Positions 13,853-17,305 of a stretch of DNA of 17,305 nucleotides are shown here, piece after piece. A program made the position numbers and the translations under genes. Within the stretch, counting starts at the first letter, position 1. Each line of letters opens with the position of its first letter. This DNA is from an uncultured bacterium (GTDB lineage: Bacteria; Planctomycetota; Phycisphaerae; Phycisphaerales; SM1A02). Below the pieces are notes generated by a model. It ran no database searches. It worked only from the letters and a program-made list of their open reading frames with translations, and was not told the DNA's origin. The stretch lies in NCBI GenBank assembly GCA_903918555.1, contig CAIXEV010000221.1:1-17305 (forward strand), read 5' to 3'.

Positions 13853-14164
13853 TCAGAGAGACGACGCTTCGTCGATCATGCGGCCGACCGCGAAAGCGAG
13901 CTTGTCGTCGCTGTCGTAGTCGCCCTTTGCGATCGCAGCCTTCGCGGCTGCGACCTTGTCCTCGCGGATCGCGGGGAGACGGTTCATCTCCTCGAGCCAG
14001 CGAGCGACTTCCGACACCTCCACGCGGTCGCCCGAGCGGGCCACCGTAGGCTGAGTCATTTCAACCGCGCGGCGAGCGGTTGTGTCGCCAGTCGACCTGA
14101 TGCTGGCGGCATAGCCGGCAGCAAGTGACGAACTGAGGTTTCCGAGATTGCCAATGTCCGGCAT
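13853..14164 (-). CDS. flgM: Anti-sigma-28 factor FlgM family
   Basis: FlgM binds and holds the flagellar sigma factor (sigma-28) inactive until the hook-basal body is complete and FlgM is exported. The 103-residue protein has the usual layout: a disordered N-terminal half (about 1-45, Ser/Thr/Ala-rich) and a C-terminal helical region 47-100 with DRVEVSEVARWL, then AIREDKVAAAKAAIAKGDY and a closing helix. The motif REDKVAAAKAAIAKGDYD matches the conserved VxxLxxAIxxGxY segment of FlgM. The ATG at 14164 has a strong Shine-Dalgarno AAGGAG (plus 14172-14177). No other flagellar gene is present in the window, so it is an isolated copy here. The gene ends in its own terminator. The call rests on pattern similarity. 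Confidence 0.85.
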   Translation of the reverse strand: MPDIGNLGNLSSSLAAGYAASIRSTGDTTARRAVEMTQPTVARSGDRVEVSEVARWLEEMNRLPAIREDKVAAAKAAIAKGDYDSDDKLAFAVGRMIDEASSL

Positions 14165-14554
14165 TCCAATACTCCTTGGGATGTGCGACGCTGATCCATC
14201 TGCGACGCACTTCCCCTACGAGGCCAAACCATCCTGGTTCGGGTCCGTGGTGGTCAGGCTCGATCCACGCGATTCCGAGCCTGCATCCTGTCCATGACCT
14301 TCATCGACTGAACAACCCGCACAACTTGAACAGTCGCTACAGATGGAACTTTCACCTAAACACCTGCTAGAAAGGGGTTTAAGCGCACGAATCTTTCGGG
14401 CAAATCGAACCGATTCCGACACGATTTTTGGGGGTCAGTAATGAAGCCATCTCGTCAAAGGCAATACGCACATTATTGGATGTGTTCGTCAGGGGCTCGG
14501 CAATCGATGCGCGGCGCCGCGCAGAAACTTCGTCAAGTCGGCATCCTGTGCTGC
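14165..14554. other. AT-richer intergenic region between flgM and the SPOR gene
   Basis: This region of about 390 bp has a distinctly lower GC content than its surroundings and should hold the flgM leader and promoter and the promoter of the divergent lipoprotein. A hairpin with perfect 8-bp arms lies inside it (CAGGCTCG 14255-14262 with CGAGCCTG 14276-14283). No sigma-28, sigma-54 or sigma70 promoter was convincing. Open frames here (for example a 68-codon minus-strand frame with four closely spaced Cys) lack the GC-rich third position of real genes. Confidence 0.5.
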
Positions 14555-15508
14555 ATGGATCAGGCACCTCGTTTGTCGCGCGTGTTCGTGGCGGCTGTTT
14601 CGGTCGCGTGCGGGCTCGCGCTCGTTGCGTGCAACGACGGCGTGAAGCAGTCGTCGAACGCGAAGCGCGGCGGCGCATCGCAGACCGCGAAGGGCGGCGA
14701 CGAGTTGTCGCTGATGAACCCGGGCGATGATGTGATCGCCGATGACGGCGCGAAGCCGATGCGCACGAAGCAGGCGACGCAGCCGAGCGCGGCGCCAGCG
14801 CCGAGCGACGGCGACAAGGGCCGATGGTCGGTGATGCTCGCGACCTTCTCGCAGCCCGATCACGCCGAGCGCGCGAATGCGTTCCGCGCCGAGCTCGTGC
14901 GCCAGTACCCCGAGCTCTCGAACGCGATGGTGCGCCGCGTCGGCAAGGGCTCCGCGATCGTGGTCGGCCGGTTCGAGGGGCCGGAGGACAAGTCGGCGCA
15001 GACCGAGCTCAAGCGCGTGAAGGCGATCGAGCGCAACGGCGGCAAGCCGTTCGCCGGCGCGATGCTCCTGCGCACGGCGACCGAGGACGCGACCGTCACG
15101 GTGAAGCCGAACGACATCCGCAACCTGCGCGCGAAGTTCCCGAACGTGCGGCCGCTCTACACGCTGCAGGTCGGGGCGTGGTCGACCTTCGGCGAGAAGG
15201 GCGCCGACTACGCCACGATGCGCGCGGCGGCCGAGCGCTATTGCGCCGAGCTGCGCGGCAAGGGCTTCGACGCGTGGTTCCACCACGACGAGGACAAGGA
15301 GACGAGCAGCGTGACCGTCGGCTCGTTCGACCGCCGCGCCTACGACGCGCGCTCGACGCTCTTCTCGCCCGAGGTCGAGGACCTCATGCGCCAGTTCCCC
15401 GCCCACCTCACGAACGGCGAGCCGGTGCTGATCCCCGTCGACCCCTCGAACCCAAAGGGCCGCACCAAGCCCCAGGCCAGCCGGCTGGTGGAAGTGCCGT
15501 TGGTCTGA
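14555..15508 (+). CDS. SPOR-like domain lipoprotein
   Basis: This 317-residue protein has a lipoprotein signal with lipobox LVAC (Cys26), so it is anchored in the envelope. After a charged, low-complexity spacer there are two similar domains. The first (about 89-160) begins GRWSVMLATFSQPDHAERA and the second (about 199-285) begins RPLYTLQVGAWSTFGEKGA. Both have the beta-strand, helix, beta-strand pattern of SPOR domains, which bind peptidoglycan lacking stem peptides; the assignment is by pattern. The start is uncertain: ATGs at 14441 (with GGGGG upstream) and 14507 are in frame, but 14555 gives a proper short signal peptide and the codon bias begins there. holB follows 31 bp after the stop. 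Confidence 0.8.
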   Translation: MDQAPRLSRVFVAAVSVACGLALVACNDGVKQSSNAKRGGASQTAKGGDELSLMNPGDDVIADDGAKPMRTKQATQPSAAPAPSDGDKGRWSVMLATFSQPDHAERANAFRAELVRQYPELSNAMVRRVGKGSAIVVGRFEGPEDKSAQTELKRVKAIERNGGKPFAGAMLLRTATEDATVTVKPNDIRNLRAKFPNVRPLYTLQVGAWSTFGEKGADYATMRAAAERYCAELRGKGFDAWFHHDEDKETSSVTVGSFDRRAYDARSTLFSPEVEDLMRQFPAHLTNGEPVLIPVDPSNPKGRTKPQASRLVEVPLV

Positions 15509-15527
15509 GGCGAACCCGCCCCGCGCG

Positions 15528-15533
15528 TAGGAT
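15528..15533 (+). promoter_or_regulatory. Candidate -10 box upstream of holB
   Basis: TAGGAT ends 6 nt before the holB ATG, with no Shine-Dalgarno and no clear -35. It may direct a leaderless transcript, although read-through from the preceding gene is also possible. Confidence 0.4.
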
Positions 15534-15539
15534 GCGACC

Positions 15540-16721
15540 ATGGCCAAGCGCGCCGCATCATCTGCTTCTGCGAAGGCACCTGCGAGGGCGCCGCGTCTGC
15601 GGGCGGGCGAGCAGCCGCCTGAGGAGCGGGCGAAGCCGGTGCACTTCGACGGGCCCGTCGTGTTCGGGCAGGACGCCGCGGTGGCGCAGCTCGTGCATGC
15701 GCTGCGGTCGGGGCACATGCATCACGCGTGGATCCTGCACGGGCCGCAGGGCGTCGGCAAGTGCAGCGTTGCGCGCGAGTGCGCGCGGCTGTTGCTCGAC
15801 GCCGATGCGACCGACGCGCACATCGCCGCGTTCAAGGCGCCGCGCGATTCGCGCACGGCCGAGCTCATCGACGCGGGCTCGCACCCCGACTTCCATGTGA
15901 TCGCGAAGGAGCGCGCCGACGACAGCTCGATCAAGGAGATGCGCGACCGCAAGCAGACGAACATCCCGCTCGACCTGCTGCGCGAGCTGATGATCGGCGG
16001 CACCGTCGGCGACGGCAAGACCTTCGACTCGCCCGTGTGGCGCACCGCGTACTTCGGCCACAACAAGGTGTTCATCATCGACGAGGCGGAGCTGCTCGAT
16101 CTCTACGGGCAGAACGCGCTCTTGAAGACGCTGGAGGAACCGCCGCCGGGGACCTACATCTTCCTCGTGACGACGCAGGAGGAGCGGCTGCTGCCGACGA
16201 TCCGCAGCCGTTGCCAGCGCGTGGCGTTCCGCGCGCTCGAGCCCGATGCGATGCGCGCGTGGTACGACCGGCACGCGGTGCCCGCCGATGCTCGCGCGTG
16301 GCTGTCGGAGTTCAGCGAGGGTTCGCCTGGCACCGCCGAGCTTGCGCACAAGCAGGAGCTGCGTGCGTGGAGCGAGGAGTTGTTGCCGCGTTTCGAGAAG
16401 CTCGAGTCGGGCGTGTTCGACGCGACGCTCGCCGACCGGCTCGCGGAGCTGGTGAACGAGTTCGCCGAGCGCGTGGTGAAGGAGAACCCGAAGGCGTCGA
16501 AGGAGGCCGCGAACCGGCTCGGCACGCGCTGCGCGCTGTTGACGCTCGCGTCGCGGCTGCGCGCGCAGATCGCGTCGGCTGCGCGCACGGGCGACGCTGC
16601 GTTGATCGCGCGCGCCGCGGCGCGGGTCGAGCTGATCGTCGAGCTCGAGCGCGAGGTGCGCGCGAATGTGAACCTGAAGCACGCGCTTGCGAACCTGGTC
16701 GCTCAGTGGGGGGCGCTGTGA
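15540..16721 (+). CDS. holB: DNA polymerase III delta-prime subunit (clamp loader)
   Basis: The delta-prime subunit is part of the clamp loader that loads the sliding clamp onto primed DNA. The 393-residue protein shows an AAA+ core: Walker A GPQGVGKC at 68-75, Walker B FIIDEAELL with D181 and E182, NALLKTLEEPPPGTYIFL, and the SRC motif at 223-225 (IRSRCQR), which in the clamp loader supplies the arginine finger. The C-terminal collar domain (about 300-393) is helical. Walker A has Cys75 where Ser/Thr normally follows Lys, as expected for a delta-prime subunit that does not hydrolyse ATP. The Cys cluster of the zinc-binding insertion is absent. The first 30 residues are an Ala/Arg/Pro extension. 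The ATG at 15540 overlaps nothing; the stop overlaps the next start by GTGA. Confidence 0.9.
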   Translation: MAKRAASSASAKAPARAPRLRAGEQPPEERAKPVHFDGPVVFGQDAAVAQLVHALRSGHMHHAWILHGPQGVGKCSVARECARLLLDADATDAHIAAFKAPRDSRTAELIDAGSHPDFHVIAKERADDSSIKEMRDRKQTNIPLDLLRELMIGGTVGDGKTFDSPVWRTAYFGHNKVFIIDEAELLDLYGQNALLKTLEEPPPGTYIFLVTTQEERLLPTIRSRCQRVAFRALEPDAMRAWYDRHAVPADARAWLSEFSEGSPGTAELAHKQELRAWSEELLPRFEKLESGVFDATLADRLAELVNEFAERVVKENPKASKEAANRLGTRCALLTLASRLRAQIASAARTGDAALIARAAARVELIVELEREVRANVNLKHALANLVAQWGAL

Positions 16722-17260
16722 GCGCGAAGGATGGCCGCGAGATCGAGCGCGTGTGGGTGCTGCGGGCGATGCCTGCGATTCCGGCGGGCGCCGCGGTCGA
16801 GTTGTGGGAGATCGAGCAGGGGTATCTGGCGCCCGAGGCGGCGACCGAGGCGGAGCTTGCGCGGCTTGGGTTTCCGGAAGGGCGCTTGCGCCGCGTCGGC
16901 GAGCCAACTGGCGCTGAGCGGTTCTTTCACACGGTGAAGCGCGGGGCGGGCGTCGTGCGCGAGGAAGTCGAGCGCGAGATCACGCGCGCCGAGTTCGACG
17001 CTGCGTGGCCGCACACGCGCGGGCGCCGGCTGGCGAAGACGCGGCACCGCGTGCGCGAAGGCGGGCTTGTGTGGGAGGTCGACCTGTTCCGCGACCTGCG
17101 CGCGGGCGATGCGCCGCTTGTGATGGCGGAAGTCGAGCTGTCGGATGCGGCGGAGCGCTTCGAGATGCCGGCGTGGATCGCGCCGCTTGTCGTGCGCGAG
17201 GTCAGCGAGGACGCGCGGTACCGGAACTCGGCGCTGGCGATGTACGGCGTGCCGGCGTGA
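16718..17260 (+). CDS. CYTH-domain protein with altered ExExK motif
   Basis: CYTH/TTM proteins bind triphosphates and metal ions in a closed beta-tunnel. The 180-residue protein shows the family pattern: EIERVWVLRAMP at 8-19, TVKRG at 72-76, REEVEREIT at 81-89, KTRHRVREGGLVWEVDLF at 107-124, AEVELSD at 137-143 and EVSEDARYRNSALA at about 161-174. The signature ExExK is E8, E10 and Val12 instead of Lys, so the usual substrate contact is altered. GTG at 16718 overlaps the holB TGA, implying translational coupling. It is probably cytoplasmic; the substrate (for example inorganic triphosphate) is unknown. Confidence 0.85.
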   Translation: MSAKDGREIERVWVLRAMPAIPAGAAVELWEIEQGYLAPEAATEAELARLGFPEGRLRRVGEPTGAERFFHTVKRGAGVVREEVEREITRAEFDAAWPHTRGRRLAKTRHRVREGGLVWEVDLFRDLRAGDAPLVMAEVELSDAAERFEMPAWIAPLVVREVSEDARYRNSALAMYGVPA

Positions 17261-17303
17261 TTTGAGCGGCGGCTGCTTGCGGCAGCCGCCTTTGGCGATA
17301 CGG
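17261..17303. repeat. Second copy of the GC-hairpin repeat
   Basis: This 43-nt copy matches 5482-5524 except at two positions, which are a compensating pair in the stem: GGCTGC/GCAGCC here versus GGCCGC/GCGGCC there. It begins directly after the CYTH stop codon, as the first copy begins 10 bp after the ferredoxin stop. The hairpin ends in CCTTTGG and may act as a terminator. The window ends within or just past it. Confidence 0.85.
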
Positions 17304-17305
17304 AC

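Noticed and set aside
11448..13919. 823-residue plus-strand frame
   Set aside because: It is a shadow of the large amidohydrolase, with Arg/His/Asp-rich composition typical of antisense frames in GC-rich DNA.
14216..14422. 68-residue minus-strand frame with a CxxCxxCxxC cluster
   Set aside because: Third codon positions are not GC-rich as in the real genes, the start is a GTG without a ribosome site, and it lies in the leader of flgM.
14441..14554. N-terminal extension of the SPOR lipoprotein from the ATG at 14441
   Set aside because: It would put 38 atypical residues before the lipoprotein signal, and the codon use differs from the rest of the gene.

Overview
The window is about 17.3 kb of very GC-rich DNA with densely packed genes and strong G/C preference at third codon positions. 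Several points suggest a Gram-negative planctomycete, most likely of the Phycisphaerae type: four predicted lipoproteins or exported proteins, SPOR and FlgM proteins, a 30-residue lysine/alanine histone-tail-like peptide, and small conserved proteins that look planctomycete-like. This taxonomic call is inference; there is no rRNA or other marker gene in the window.

Layout. 1-333 is a REP-like repeat cluster. 369-1772 (-) is a DEAD-box RNA helicase, divergent from a small membrane protein at 1790-2383 (+). 2349-3124 (-) is a translationally coupled pair of membrane proteins whose end overlaps the previous gene antisense. 3436-3882 (+) is an Arg/Asp-repeat protein followed by a strong hairpin terminator. 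3990-4682 (-) is dapB (lysine/diaminopimelate synthesis), divergent from the lysine-rich mini-protein at 4871-4963 (+), which has its own terminator. 5209-5472 (+) is a seven-iron ferredoxin. 5481-5664 is a MITE-like repeat element bounded by inverted repeats; 5683-6954 (+) is an M16 peptidase homologue lacking its zinc site. 7035-7283 (-) is a small conserved protein; 7349-8095 (-) is a PDZ lipoprotein divergent from the lipoprotein at 8187-8747 (+). 8815-13679 (-) is a two-gene operon of exported amidohydrolase-family proteins, with three such domains of which only one keeps its metal ligands. 13853-14164 (-) is flgM. 14555-17260 (+) holds a SPOR-like lipoprotein, the DNA polymerase III delta-prime subunit, and a CYTH-domain protein. 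The window ends in a second copy of the 5481 hairpin repeat.

Genes that plausibly act together are the coupled membrane pair (2349-3124), the amidohydrolase pair (8815-13679, GTGA overlap), and holB with the CYTH gene (GTGA overlap). Otherwise the window is mostly single-gene housekeeping and envelope functions.

The least ordinary signals are the following. One hairpin repeat occurs twice, 11.8 kb apart, and differs only by a compensating base pair. A 21-bp tandem array carries stop codons for both convergent genes around it. A 53 percent lysine mini-protein lies back to back with a lysine-pathway gene. Several enzyme homologues have lost canonical active-site residues. A group of genes has a TANNNT box only 6-9 nt before the start codon and no Shine-Dalgarno sequence, suggesting leaderless transcripts. 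I did not find a defence system, CRISPR array, prophage, tRNA or rRNA.
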